DNA from: Nocardia macrotermitis
GTDB taxonomy: Bacteria > Actinomycetota > Actinomycetes > Mycobacteriales > Mycobacteriaceae
Assembly (NCBI RefSeq): GCF_009604405.1
Contig: NZ_WEGK01000004.1
Coordinates: forward strand, 496,001-560,000
DNA length: 64,000 nucleotides
Direction of reading: 5' to 3'
The translations under genes were made by a program, and so were the position numbers. Shown here piece by piece: positions 18,071 to 27,240 of the stretch (the first letter of the stretch is position 1; every line of letters begins with the position of its first letter). Under the pieces are notes generated by a model. The model searched no databases. It was not told the DNA's origin and saw only the letters and a program-made list of their open reading frames with translations.

Positions 18071-18255
18071 CGTGTCATCGTGCCAGTCATCATCGGTTCA
18101 TCCGTGCCAAATCGGTGCGATCTGTGAGAATCCAGTTCGAGTGGGCAAACGTGCAGGTGTTGAAAATACAACCATGGCTTTTGTACCCCATCCGCGGGCG
18201 TCGCGGTGGGCGTCTGGGGAAAGTCTTTGCGGCACAATCCGCTTCGGATGCCTGG

Positions 18256-19482
18256 TCAAACGCCCAGGAAGCGGCCCATGCGGGCCAGGGCCTCCTCGAT
18301 ATCGGCGCTCGCCCCGGCGAAAGACAGCCGGACGGTGTGCGAACCGTTGCTGGTATCGAAGTCGGTGCCCGGTGCCAGGGCCACACCCGTGGCCGCGAGC
18401 AGGTCCGCGCACCAGCGGGTGGCGTCGTCGGTCAGGTGCGCGATATCGGCGTAGGCGTAGAACGCACCGTCGGCGGGGGCCAGTTCGGTGATGCCCAGGC
18501 GGGGCAGGCCGTCCAGCAGCAGCGCGCGGTTGCGGGCGTAGCGGCGCACGTGGCCGTCGAGTTCGCGGCGTGATTCGGCGTCGAAGGCGTGCACCGCGGC
18601 GTACTGCGAGATCGCGGGCGGGCAGACGGTCATATTCGAGGCCAGGCGTTGCAGCGCCGGGCGCAGGCCCGGGGGCACCAGCATCCAGCCCAGCCGCCAG
18701 CCGGTCATGGAGAAGTACTTCGAGACCGAACCGATGACCACCGATTCGCGGGAGGTCTCCCAGGCCGAGGAGGTCGCGGTGGCATCCGACGCGGTCCCGG
18801 TCGAATCCGATTCGTAGACGATGCCGTGGTAGATCTCGTCGGAGATCAACAGCGTGCCGTGGGCGTCGCACCAGCGGGCCAGCGCGGCCAGTTCGGCCGG
18901 GGCGATCATGGTTCCGGTCGGATTGGCCGGACTCGCGACGATCAGTCCGGCGGGCGGTTCGGGCAGCGCCTCGAGCATCTCGACCGTCGGCTGGAACCGG
19001 GTCTGCGCACCGCAATCCAGTTCCACCACACGGCATCCCAATGCCGACAAGGTATTCCGATACGCCGGATAACCCGGCCGGGCCACCACGACGGTGTCGC
19101 CGATGTCGAAGGCGGCCAGGAAGATCAGCGTGAACGCGCCGGAGGATCCCGTGGTGACCACGACGTCCTCGGCGTCGACCGCGATGCCGTAGGTGTCACG
19201 GTGATATCCGGCGATCGCCGTGCGCAACTCCAGCGTGCCGAAAGTCTCGGTGTAGCCGAGCAGTTCGGCGTCCAGGGCCGCCCGGGTCGCGCGCAGCACC
19301 GGCGCGGGCGCGGGGGTGGAGGGTTGTCCCGCGGCCAGCACCAGGACATCGCCGTGCGTGCGGGCACGTTCGGCGGCCGCCTTCCACACGTCCATGACGT
19401 AGAAGGCGGGAACGGTGGACCGACGGGATTCACTGCGCACCCGACGACGGTAGATCACGTCCCGGAGGTCGCGGACGGGCAC
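18256..19482 (-). CDS. PLP-dependent aminotransferase, class I/II
   Basis: The frame from GTG 19482 gives 408 aa; GTG 19440 (VRSESRRSTVPAF) is an equally reasonable start, since neither has a convincing ribosome site. Typical class I features are VLVLAAGQPSTPAP, TTGSSGAFTLIFLAAFD, SPANPTGTM and the cofactor lysine in GSVSKYFSMTGWRLGW. Such enzymes transfer amino groups between amino acids and keto acids. Substrate specificity cannot be read from the sequence. It is a single gene, divergent from the M23 peptidase gene. Confidence 0.88.
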   Translation of the reverse strand: MPVRDLRDVIYRRRVRSESRRSTVPAFYVMDVWKAAAERARTHGDVLVLAAGQPSTPAPAPVLRATRAALDAELLGYTETFGTLELRTAIAGYHRDTYGIAVDAEDVVVTTGSSGAFTLIFLAAFDIGDTVVVARPGYPAYRNTLSALGCRVVELDCGAQTRFQPTVEMLEALPEPPAGLIVASPANPTGTMIAPAELAALARWCDAHGTLLISDEIYHGIVYESDSTGTASDATATSSAWETSRESVVIGSVSKYFSMTGWRLGWMLVPPGLRPALQRLASNMTVCPPAISQYAAVHAFDAESRRELDGHVRRYARNRALLLDGLPRLGITELAPADGAFYAYADIAHLTDDATRWCADLLAATGVALAPGTDFDTSNGSHTVRLSFAGASADIEEALARMGRFLGV

Positions 19483-19565
19483 CGCCCGGCGGATGGGATG
19501 ACACCCGTATTACGCCGACGTGCCCATCGGACCGGGTACGGCCATTGCCCTGTTATCGTCGGCGA

Positions 19566-20588
19566 ATGCCCGACGAGGCACGCCATACGACGATTTCCGG
19601 CGGTAGCCGGACGGTGATCCGCCCCGACTGGCGTACCGAGTTGCATCGGGAACGTCGTTCGGGAAAGCGGCCGATTCGTCGTGCCGGTGGGCTCGTGCGG
19701 GGCGCGGGGCGGCGGGTGCGAGGCGTCGTGGCTGGAATCGTGCGGGCCATCATCGGAATCGGGCGCGCCATCGCGGGCATCGACTGGCGTGAGCTGCGGC
19801 GGCGGAACTGGCGGGGCGAGGCACGCGGGGCTTGGCTCCGGGGACGCGGCTGGGTGCTCGCGCATCGGGTGCTGGTCGGGGTCATGGTGATCGTCGGACT
19901 GTTCGCCGCCGGGGACGCGATCGCGCCGCACACCATCGACTCGACGCCAGATCCCGGTGTGGCACAACGTATTCCGGTGGCGTACCCGTTGCAGGTGCAG
20001 GCCGATCCGGCGACCAGCGCCCGCGATCTCGCCGCCATCGACAACGGCGAGCGATTGCGCGAACAGGATGTGGTGGCCGACGCCGCCCGCGCCACCATGG
20101 AGCGGGCCAAGGCCGAGGCCGCCGCCGCGGCGGCCGGACAACCCTCCCCGCTGCTCGACGGCGCGAGCACCTCGCTGCCCGGCGGCCTGGAGGGCAGCAT
20201 CGGCGGCTACGCGCTGCCCGCCCGCGGCGTGTTCACCTCCGGCTACGGATCACGCTGGGGCACTTTCCATTACGGCATCGATATCGCCGCGCCGATCGGC
20301 TCCCCCATCTACGCGGTCGCAGACGGCACCGTCATCAACGCGGGCCCGGCCCAGGGTTTCGGCCTGTGGGTCCGCATCCAGCACGCCGACGGCACCATCT
20401 CCGTCTACGGCCACATGTACGACTTCTCGGTCTCGGTCGGCGAACACGTCCGCGCCGGTCAACAGATCGCCCGCGTCGGCAACCGCGGCGACTCCACCGG
20501 CCCCCACCTGCATTTCGAGATCCTGATCAACGGCCAGCATGTCGACCCGCAACCGTGGTTGGCCCTGCACGGCATCAGGGTCGGCTGA
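19566..20588 (+). CDS. M23-family (LytM) cell-wall endopeptidase, membrane anchored
   Basis: ATG 19566 (MPDEARHTTISGG) yields 340 aa. A very basic cytoplasmic segment is followed by a transmembrane helix at about residues 102-118 (LVGVMVIVGLFAAGDAI), then an Ala/Glu-rich linker. The C-terminal 120 residues form a LytM domain with the zinc motifs HYGIDIAAP and HLHFE and the intermediate Asp. All metal ligands are present, so it may be an active peptidoglycan peptidase acting outside the membrane. It is a single gene, followed by 239 bases without a gene. Confidence 0.88.
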   Translation: MPDEARHTTISGGSRTVIRPDWRTELHRERRSGKRPIRRAGGLVRGAGRRVRGVVAGIVRAIIGIGRAIAGIDWRELRRRNWRGEARGAWLRGRGWVLAHRVLVGVMVIVGLFAAGDAIAPHTIDSTPDPGVAQRIPVAYPLQVQADPATSARDLAAIDNGERLREQDVVADAARATMERAKAEAAAAAAGQPSPLLDGASTSLPGGLEGSIGGYALPARGVFTSGYGSRWGTFHYGIDIAAPIGSPIYAVADGTVINAGPAQGFGLWVRIQHADGTISVYGHMYDFSVSVGEHVRAGQQIARVGNRGDSTGPHLHFEILINGQHVDPQPWLALHGIRVG

Positions 20589-20827
20589 TACCCGGTCGAG
20601 CAGGCATCTCGGCGAAACCGCTCCGAGACAACATATCCCGGCCACTGTCGGTCGGCAGAGAGCAGCACGCCACAGCGCCACTCGCCCGGCATGAGCCTTT
20701 CGAACGCGCGCAATCACACAACCGACCCAGATGGCCCGACAGACACCCGGACGAGCACATCGACACCCTCGAATCACCTTCGGGCGCACCGAATGACGCG
20801 ACTGGACCGCCCGAGATCGCGGATCGC

Positions 20828-22108
20828 TCAGGCCGAGGGGATGGCGATGCGGTTCTCGACAGCTCCCAACGCGATGTCGGTGCGGAAGTGGCTGCCCGCC
20901 AGCTTGATCGCGGCGATGCGGGCGTAGGCGCGGGTGCGGGCCTCGGTGAGGTCGGCACCGGTCGCGACGACGTTCAGGACGCGGCCGCCGGCGGAGATCA
21001 GTGCGCCGTCCTCGCGCAGGGCCGTACCGGCATGCAGCACTTCGGTATTCGGCTCGGCGGATTCGGGGCCGGTACCGGTGATCACGTCACCGTTGCGGGG
21101 GCGGCCCGGGTAGTTCTCCGCGGCCAGCACGACGGTGATCGCCGCGCCGTCCTGCCAGCGCGGCGGCTCGACATCGGCGAGAGCGCCGGTGGCAGTGGCG
21201 TTCAGCAGCGCACCGAGCGGGCTGTCCAGCAGCGCCAGCACCGCCTGGGTCTCGGGATCGCCGAAGCGGCAGTTGAATTCGACCACCGCGGGTCCGGCCT
21301 GCCCCATCGCGAGCCCGGCGTAGAGCAGGCCCGAGAACGGCACCTCACGCCGAACCATCTCGGCCGCAACGGGTTTCACGACTGTCTCGACGATCTCGGC
21401 GACCGCCTCGGCGGGCAGCCACGGCAGCGGCGTGTACGCGCCCATGCCGCCGGTATTGGGTCCGATATCGCCGTCGCCGACCCGCTTGTGATCCTGCGCG
21501 GGCAGCAGCGGCACCACCGTCTCGCCGTCGACCAGACAGAACAGCGACACCTCGGGCCCGTCCAGGAAGGATTCCAGCAGCACCGGATGCCCCTGCTCGA
21601 GCAGTTCGGCGGCGTGATCGCGGGCCGCGGACCGCTCGGCGGTGACCACCACGCCCTTACCTGCGGCCAGCCCGTCGTCCTTGACCACCCAGGTCGGGCC
21701 GAACCGGTCCAGCGCGGCGTCGAGTTCGCCGGGATGATCCACGATCTCGCTGTGCGCGGTACGCACACCGGCCGCGGCCATCACATCCTTGGCGAACGCC
21801 TTGGAACCCTCGATCCGCGCGGCCGCGGCGGACGGCCCGAAGCAGGCGATCCCGGCCGCGCGCACCGCGTCGGCGATGCCCAGCACCAGCGGCACCTCGG
21901 GACCGATCACCACCAGATCGGCGGCATAGTCGGCGGCCAGCGCGACCACGGCCTCCGCGCTGGCCGGATCGACCGGCCGCACATCGGCCTGCTGCGCGAT
22001 TCCGGGGTTGCCGGGCGCGGCGCAGACCGCGCTCACCCCCGGATCCCGGCGCAGGGCCACTACCAAGGCGTGTTCACGAGCTCCGGAACCGATGACGAGT
22101 ACGCGCAC
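20828..22108 (-). CDS. purD: Phosphoribosylamine-glycine ligase
   Basis: PurD joins glycine to phosphoribosylamine with ATP. GTG 22108 ([15 protein letters not shown]) is the family-typical beginning; the frame remains open for another 60 codons upstream without family similarity. The product is 426 aa. ATP-grasp features include [28 protein letters not shown] and [14 protein letters not shown]. It is divergent from the HIT gene at 22263, with a 154-base shared promoter region. Confidence 0.95.
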   Translation of the reverse strand: MRVLVIGSGAREHALVVALRRDPGVSAVCAAPGNPGIAQQADVRPVDPASAEAVVALAADYAADLVVIGPEVPLVLGIADAVRAAGIACFGPSAAAARIEGSKAFAKDVMAAAGVRTAHSEIVDHPGELDAALDRFGPTWVVKDDGLAAGKGVVVTAERSAARDHAAELLEQGHPVLLESFLDGPEVSLFCLVDGETVVPLLPAQDHKRVGDGDIGPNTGGMGAYTPLPWLPAEAVAEIVETVVKPVAAEMVRREVPFSGLLYAGLAMGQAGPAVVEFNCRFGDPETQAVLALLDSPLGALLNATATGALADVEPPRWQDGAAITVVLAAENYPGRPRNGDVITGTGPESAEPNTEVLHAGTALREDGALISAGGRVLNVVATGADLTEARTRAYARIAAIKLAGSHFRTDIALGAVENRIAIPSA

Positions 22109-22262
22109 GCAGCACAGCTTAGGTGACCGCCGAATCGCCCTTCGCAGGTATTCGCCGGGTACCCGCGTGCCGCAGCTCGACTCGCCGCAGTCGAGACCGA
22201 CCGGTGTGTGCAGCTCCGGCCGAAGACCACACCGCCGCACCGGACAGGGCAGAATGCAGACC

Positions 22263-22688
22263 ATGGCTTCTGTTTTCAGCGCGATCATCGCCGGTCAGCT
22301 GCCCGGACGGTTCGTCTGGGAGGACGAGGAATTCGTCGCGTTCCTCACGATCAACCCGATCACCCAGGGGCACACACTGGTGGTGCCGCGCCAGGAGATC
22401 GATCAGTGGCAGGACCTCGAACCCGAGGCGTTCGCCCGGATCAACACGGTCGCGCAGAAGATCGGGAAGGCCGTGCGCGCAGCCTGGGGCGCACCCCGCG
22501 CGGGGCTGCTGATCGCCGGACTCGAGGTCCCGCACCTGCACCTGCACGTGTTCCCGGCCTTCGAACTCGGCGATTTCAACATCTCCGGCGCGGACCCCGA
22601 GCCCAGCAAGGAATCCCTCGACGAGGCGCAGGCCAAGATCAAGCAGGCCCTGCGCGATCTGGGTTACGGCGCGAACGTCCCGGACTGA
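22263..22688 (+). CDS. HIT family protein (Rv0759c-like position)
   Basis: ATG 22263 gives 141 aa; ATG 22254 is also in frame. The triad motif is HLHLHVFPA, and [19 protein letters not shown] is typical of the group. The protein probably hydrolyses adenosine phosphoramidate or a similar nucleotide conjugate. It converges with phoR, 61 bases away. In mycobacteria a HIT gene likewise lies next to phoPR, which supports the assignment of that pair. Confidence 0.9.
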   Translation: MASVFSAIIAGQLPGRFVWEDEEFVAFLTINPITQGHTLVVPRQEIDQWQDLEPEAFARINTVAQKIGKAVRAAWGAPRAGLLIAGLEVPHLHLHVFPAFELGDFNISGADPEPSKESLDEAQAKIKQALRDLGYGANVPD

Positions 22689-22749
22689 CCCACAACCGAA
22701 TCCCGAACGCCCCGAACCGAATTCGCGGCGTGGATGCCACACACCGAAC

Positions 22750-24195
22750 TCAAGGCGCCTCGCGCGGCAACCGGACCGTGAACGTGGTCCCCTCGCCGAG
22801 GACACTGTCCACCGACACCGTGCCGCCGTGCGAGGCGACCAGCGCCTGCACGATCGACAACCCGAGTCCGGTGCCGCCGCTGTCCCGGCTGCGCGAGGTG
22901 TCGGTGCGGTAGAAGCGCTCGAAGATGCGCTCGGCCTCCGCGGGCGGCAACCCGGGTCCGGTGTCGACGACCTCCATCAGCACCTCGTGCTCGGCCGGCG
23001 TCAGCCGAACGGTCACCGCGGTTCCGGCAGGGGTGTGCACGAGCGCGTTCCCGGCCAGATTGCCCAGCACCTGACGCAACCGCGCCTCATCCCCGGAAAC
23101 CTCCAGAGTTCCCTCACCGGAACGGATTTCGAGATCGATGGGCCGCGGCGGACCGTCCGGATGCTTGGTCGCGTCGAGCGCGCGCAGATTGTGCACGGTG
23201 TCGCTCCCGATCGCCAGCAGATCCACCGGCCGCCGCTCCAGCGGGCGCTGTGCGTCCAGCCGCGCCAGCATCAGCAGATCCTCCACCAGCAGACCCATCC
23301 GCTTGGACTCGCGCTCGATCCGGTCCATCAGCAGTTCCGGCTCCGGAACGGCCCCTTGCCGATACAGCTCGGCGAAACCCTGGATCGTCGTCAGCGGCGT
23401 GCGCAGTTCGTGACTGGCGTCGGCGACGAACCGCCGCATCTTCGCCTCCGAACGCCGCGCCCCCTCCTCCGACGCCTCGGTGGCCGCGAACGCCTGCTGG
23501 ATCTGCGCGAGCATGCTGTTCAACGACTGGGACAGCAGATCGACCTCGGTGCTGTTGCCGCGCACCGGAACTCGTCGATGCAGATCACCGCCCGCGATCG
23601 CGGACGCGGTCTTCTCCACCTCCCGCAACGGCCGCAGACTGCGGCGGATCACCAATTGCGCGACGGCCGCGAGCACCACCAGCACCGCCGCCCCGACCAC
23701 GATCTGCAGGACGATCAACCGATCGACGATGTTCTTGCCCTGGTCCAGATGCACCGCGACCACACTGACACCGTCCGGATGCACGACTTCCAGTGCCCGC
23801 CAACGATCCGACGGCTTGCCGACCGAACCGACCGTGCGCGGATGACTGTCCAGATCGGACGGCAGATCGGGCACGGCCGCCGAAGGGGCGGAACGCAATT
23901 CGACCACGCCCTGCGCATTCGTGGTGCGCACGTAGAACATCGGCGGCAGGCGGCTGGGCAGATGCGCGTCCGGACGCGCCCAGATGTGCGCGGCGTCGAA
24001 CAGCTGCCGGTCCACACCGCCGAGTACGACGCGTTGCATGACCGAGGTGACGACCACACCCGAGATGATCAGGCCCAACCCGGCCAGAATCACCAGTGCC
24101 ACAACCAATGTCACGCGCAACGGCACCGCCGCCGCGCGACGTGTCACCGCATCGCGAAATCTCGCGACGCGACCGGCCGTACCCGTATTCTGCAC
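22750..24195 (-). CDS. phoR: Sensor histidine kinase, PhoR-like
   Basis: The 481-aa protein has two transmembrane helices (about 28-51 and 158-181) with a roughly 105-residue sensor loop between them. HAMP follows at about 182-235, then HisKA with the phospho-acceptor in DASHELRTPL (His260), and the ATPase domain with NLAGNALVHT, DTGPGLPP and GGTGLGLSIV. Length and neighbours (PhoP-like regulator upstream, HIT protein downstream, purD beyond) match M. tuberculosis PhoR. PhoPR in mycobacteria controls envelope lipids and pH responses. That it does so here is inference. Confidence 0.88.
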   Translation of the reverse strand: MQNTGTAGRVARFRDAVTRRAAAVPLRVTLVVALVILAGLGLIISGVVVTSVMQRVVLGGVDRQLFDAAHIWARPDAHLPSRLPPMFYVRTTNAQGVVELRSAPSAAVPDLPSDLDSHPRTVGSVGKPSDRWRALEVVHPDGVSVVAVHLDQGKNIVDRLIVLQIVVGAAVLVVLAAVAQLVIRRSLRPLREVEKTASAIAGGDLHRRVPVRGNSTEVDLLSQSLNSMLAQIQQAFAATEASEEGARRSEAKMRRFVADASHELRTPLTTIQGFAELYRQGAVPEPELLMDRIERESKRMGLLVEDLLMLARLDAQRPLERRPVDLLAIGSDTVHNLRALDATKHPDGPPRPIDLEIRSGEGTLEVSGDEARLRQVLGNLAGNALVHTPAGTAVTVRLTPAEHEVLMEVVDTGPGLPPAEAERIFERFYRTDTSRSRDSGGTGLGLSIVQALVASHGGTVSVDSVLGEGTTFTVRLPREAP

Positions 24196-24274
24196 CCCGG
24201 CCGAACCTGCGGCGTCATCCGATCCACTGTCGTTTATGGCCGAAAACCTCCGGTGCGGGGGACGCGGCGGACGC

Positions 24275-25021
24275 TCATTTCGCCGAGGAATTCCGTCGAC
24301 TCGGCGACCGCATCACATAACCGACCCCGCGCAGCGTGTGAATCAGCTGATCCGGGCCGGTATCGACCTTCTTGCGCAGGTAGGAGACGTAGGTCTCGAC
24401 CACCCCGACCTCACCGCCGAAGTCGTAGCGCCACACGTGATCGAGAATGCGCGGCTTACTCAGCACCGTGCCCGCATTCACCATGAAATAACGCAGCAGC
24501 GTGAATTCGGTCGGGGACAGCGACACCGGCTCCCCCGCCTTCCACACCTCGTGCGTGTCGTCGTCCAATTCGATGTCCTCGAACCGGATTCGCGAGGATT
24601 TGCGTTCCTCGACGGCGTGCCCGGAACGTCGCAGGATGACCCGCAGTCGCGCGACGACCTCCTCCAGGCTGAACGGCTTGGTGACGTAGTCGTCCGCGCC
24701 GAGCGTCAGCCCGGTGACCTTGTCCTCCACCTCGTCGCGCGCGGTCAGGAACAGCACCGGGGCCTCGATGCCGTCGGCGCGCAGCCGCCGCAGCAGCCCG
24801 AAACCGTCCATGCCCGGCATCATCACATCGACGATCAGCGCGTCGGGCCGGAAGGTCTTGGCCTTGTCCAGCCCCTCGGCCCCGTTGGCCGCCGATGTCA
24901 CCTCGAACCCCTGGTAGCGCAGGCTCACCGACAGCAGTTCGACGATCATGGGCTCATCGTCGACGACCAGAATCCTGGCCTCGGGCACCCGATCCGCTGG
25001 CACACCATTCATGGGGGACAT
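24275..25021 (-). CDS. phoP: Response regulator, PhoP-like
   Basis: ATG 25021 (MSPMNGVPADRVPEARIL) gives 248 aa; ATG 25012 is possible. The receiver domain has DDEPMIVELLS, the phospho-acceptor Asp65 in LIVDVMMPGMDG, and Lys115 in VTKPF. The OmpR-type winged helix contains VWKAGEPVSLSPTEF, SKPRILDHVWRYDFGG and VVETYVSYLRKKVD, which are nearly the wording of mycobacterial PhoP as I recall it. It is followed by phoR after 79 bases. The 259-base region upstream must hold its promoter; no operator was recognised by eye. Confidence 0.9.
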   Translation of the reverse strand: MSPMNGVPADRVPEARILVVDDEPMIVELLSVSLRYQGFEVTSAANGAEGLDKAKTFRPDALIVDVMMPGMDGFGLLRRLRADGIEAPVLFLTARDEVEDKVTGLTLGADDYVTKPFSLEEVVARLRVILRRSGHAVEERKSSRIRFEDIELDDDTHEVWKAGEPVSLSPTEFTLLRYFMVNAGTVLSKPRILDHVWRYDFGGEVGVVETYVSYLRKKVDTGPDQLIHTLRGVGYVMRSPSRRNSSAK

Positions 25022-25280
25022 CGTCCCCCGCCGACCGCGTAACCGGCTGAACGTTGCCTGGGAGTTTCCTGGGAAGGATCTACGGTTCCGCTCAGAACCT
25101 GCCGCGAGCGGGGGCGATGTTCGCACGTCGGGCCGCGGGCGACACGCTGGAGGCCGTGCGGCGCGAGCCGACGACATCCGGGTGGATCCCGTCACACGAA
25201 TCGGCGCGCCGCTTCCGCACACGACGGTGCGCGAACACCGGAAGTGTTCGCGCACCGTGCAATTCGCTCGTACCGAGCCG

Positions 25281-25907
25281 TCAGTGGCCTCGGGCCGCGC
25301 CCTGCACCGCGTCCAGGAATTCCTGTCCGCCCTGGAGGTATCCACCGGCGATGCCGCCGATGACCCAGCCGATGGGCGCGGTGATCAGGGAAAGGAATCC
25401 GAATCCGAGCAATGCGCCGACAAATCCGCCGACAATCACACCGAGAATGATGCCGACGCCGTTCTTGATGATCTCGTCGCGGAGATGTTCGTAGGCGATG
25501 TTCTTCAATACCGCGACGTCTTCGGCGCTCGGCTTCGGCGTCAGCGTGAGGGTTTTACCGTCCGCGGCGATGGTGCGGGCGATCGGAAGGGCACGACCGC
25601 CGAGTTGATAGGTCTGCGGCACATCGGCCAATGTCGTGCCGTCCGCGGCATGCAGCACCACGTGGCCGTTTCCGGCGACCTCGAATCGACCGTTCCGCAC
25701 CGTGGTCGTGGTGGCCCTGTCCTGCTTGGAAACCGTTGTGTGATAAGCGACTCCGTGATCGACGCCGGAGGTCGCGTTGTTCACCACGGCCGGTGCCGGT
25801 TGCTGCTGCGGCGCCGCCACCGTGGGCTGCCCGTTGGCGGTGGCCGCGGCGATTCCGGTAGCCGCGATCGCCATGAATACGACAGCGGTGATCTTTCCGA
25901 ACTTCAT
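25281..25907 (-). CDS. Secreted or membrane-inserted protein with glycine-zipper C-terminus, unknown function
   Basis: ATG 25907 is preceded by GGGAGGAA. The 208-aa product has a signal peptide (about 1-26), a Gln/Pro/Ala-rich linker and a beta-rich middle with GRFEVAGNGHVVLHAADG. The C-terminal third is strongly hydrophobic and glycine-patterned (IILGVIVGGFVGALLGFGF, WVIGGIAGGY), resembling glycine-zipper membrane segments. I recognise no named family. It lies upstream of phoP in the same direction, with a 259-base gap, so joint transcription is unlikely. A membrane-associated envelope role is inference. Confidence 0.65.
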   Translation of the reverse strand: MKFGKITAVVFMAIAATGIAAATANGQPTVAAPQQQPAPAVVNNATSGVDHGVAYHTTVSKQDRATTTTVRNGRFEVAGNGHVVLHAADGTTLADVPQTYQLGGRALPIARTIAADGKTLTLTPKPSAEDVAVLKNIAYEHLRDEIIKNGVGIILGVIVGGFVGALLGFGFLSLITAPIGWVIGGIAGGYLQGGQEFLDAVQGAARGH

Positions 25908-26211
25908 TGCCTGGATTCCTCCCATCGACTTGCCCCCGAATGGGTGCGGACACCGACGCTAAAGGATGTCGGCGGATATGTCGCACGTATTTTCACCCGT
26001 GAGAATCGTTCCCATGAAAGGGAATACATGTACGATCGCCGGAAATTGCCAGGGGCGCGGGCGGGGCGCGGCACGTGTCCGACCGCCCCCGGTCGACGCA
26101 TCCCCGGACCGTTCCCCGCACAATCGGCCCCGCGGCGTACTATCATGCGAATTGCATTGCAGCCGATGGAAATCCACTCCGCGCAGCGAGTCCTGCCGAC
26201 CGTGAGATCGA
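25908..26211. promoter_or_regulatory. Divergent intergenic region
   Basis: These 304 bases separate the leftward secreted-protein gene from the rightward methyltransferase gene. A short inverted repeat TTCCC-N6-GGGAA (26009-26024) is present in an AT-richer stretch and could be an operator. No gene was seen. Confidence 0.4.
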
Positions 26212-27012
26212 GTGACGACGAACAAGCGGGTCGTTGATCCGACGAAACCCAGTAGCGCGCGCATCTACGACTATTTCCTCGGCGGCAAGGACAATTACGA
26301 GGTCGATCGCGAGGCCGCGGCCAAGATCCTCGAGGTGTGGCCGACCGTGGCCTCGGGCGTCCATCACAACCGCGCCTTCATGACTCGCGCGGTGCGCACG
26401 TTGAGTGACCTGGGTATCCGGCAGTTCCTCGATATCGGCGCCGGCATCCCGACCGAGCCGAATCTGCACCAGACCGCGCAGGAACTCGATCCCGCCGCGC
26501 GCGTGGTGTACGTCGACAACGACCCGCTGGTCCTGGCCTACGCCCACGCCCTGATGACCAGCACGCCCGAGGGCAAGGTCGCCTACATCGACGCCGACGC
26601 CACCGATCCGCAGGCCATCCTTTCGGCTCCGGCCTTCGCCGAAACCCTGGATCTCGACGAACCGGTCGCGGTCAGTCTGATCGCCGTCCTGCACTTCATC
26701 CGCGACGAACAGGATCCGCGCGGCATCGTCGACACCCTCATGAACGCCCTGGCACCCGGCTCCTACCTGGTCATCTCGCATATCACCGCCGATTTCGCCC
26801 CCGAAACCATGCGCCGCGCCCTGGCCACCTACCGTGCCAGCGGCGTGCACGCGCAGAACCGCAACCGCGACGAGGTCACCAGTCTGTTCGATGGTTACGA
26901 GCTGCTGGATCCCGGTGTTGTCGGCGTGCATCGGTGGCGGACCGAAGCGGAGCTGCCCGAATGGCGGGATGCCGAGGCCGGGTGTTGGGCCGGGGTCGCT
27001 CGTAAGAACTGA
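26212..27012 (+). CDS. SAM-dependent methyltransferase, DUF574 family
   Basis: The GTG at 26212 begins a 266-aa protein. The signature N-terminus PSSARIYDYFLGGKDNYEVD is characteristic of the DUF574 (Methyltransf_19) family, abundant in actinomycetes. SAM-binding features follow: FLDIGAGIPT, VVYVDNDPLVL and a late LHFIRDEQDP. The substrate is unknown. Expansion of this family in Nocardia and Streptomyces is well known, but members are poorly characterised. A degenerate repeat array begins at its stop codon. Confidence 0.88.
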   Translation: MTTNKRVVDPTKPSSARIYDYFLGGKDNYEVDREAAAKILEVWPTVASGVHHNRAFMTRAVRTLSDLGIRQFLDIGAGIPTEPNLHQTAQELDPAARVVYVDNDPLVLAYAHALMTSTPEGKVAYIDADATDPQAILSAPAFAETLDLDEPVAVSLIAVLHFIRDEQDPRGIVDTLMNALAPGSYLVISHITADFAPETMRRALATYRASGVHAQNRNRDEVTSLFDGYELLDPGVVGVHRWRTEAELPEWRDAEAGCWAGVARKN

Positions 27013-27240
27013 GCGTTTTCGGGAGATGCCGAGGGTTGTGTTTCGGTTCATGCCGAGGGCGCTGTTCCCGGAGACATCGAAAGCTCAGTTCCGTCTACCA
27101 CCCAGGACTCTGTTCCGGTGAACGCTGAAAGTTCTTTTCCGACAACTACCTTGGGCTCTGCTCCGACAACACCTTGGGCTCTGTTCGACAGACACCGGAA
27201 ACGCTGTTCCGGCAAGCGCCGACCGATGTTCAGGTGGTTA
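27011..27240. repeat. Degenerate 24-bp tandem repeat array (about nine units)
   Basis: From the end of the methyltransferase gene to the stop of the XRE gene the sequence divides into units of 22-24 bases: 27011, 27034, 27058, 27082, 27106, 27130, 27154, 27177 and 27201, with a partial unit at 27223. The core is approximately RGCTCTGTTCCG, then 4-5 variable bases, then ACACCGAG. Conservation between neighbours is roughly 50-75 percent by eye. Read leftward it would encode an eight-residue repeat with the theme GTELSxxx. No spacer/repeat distinction exists, so it is not a CRISPR array. Confidence 0.75.

Noticed and set aside
27011..27240. CRISPR array
   Set aside because: Units follow each other directly without spacers, they differ from each other, and no cas gene is present.
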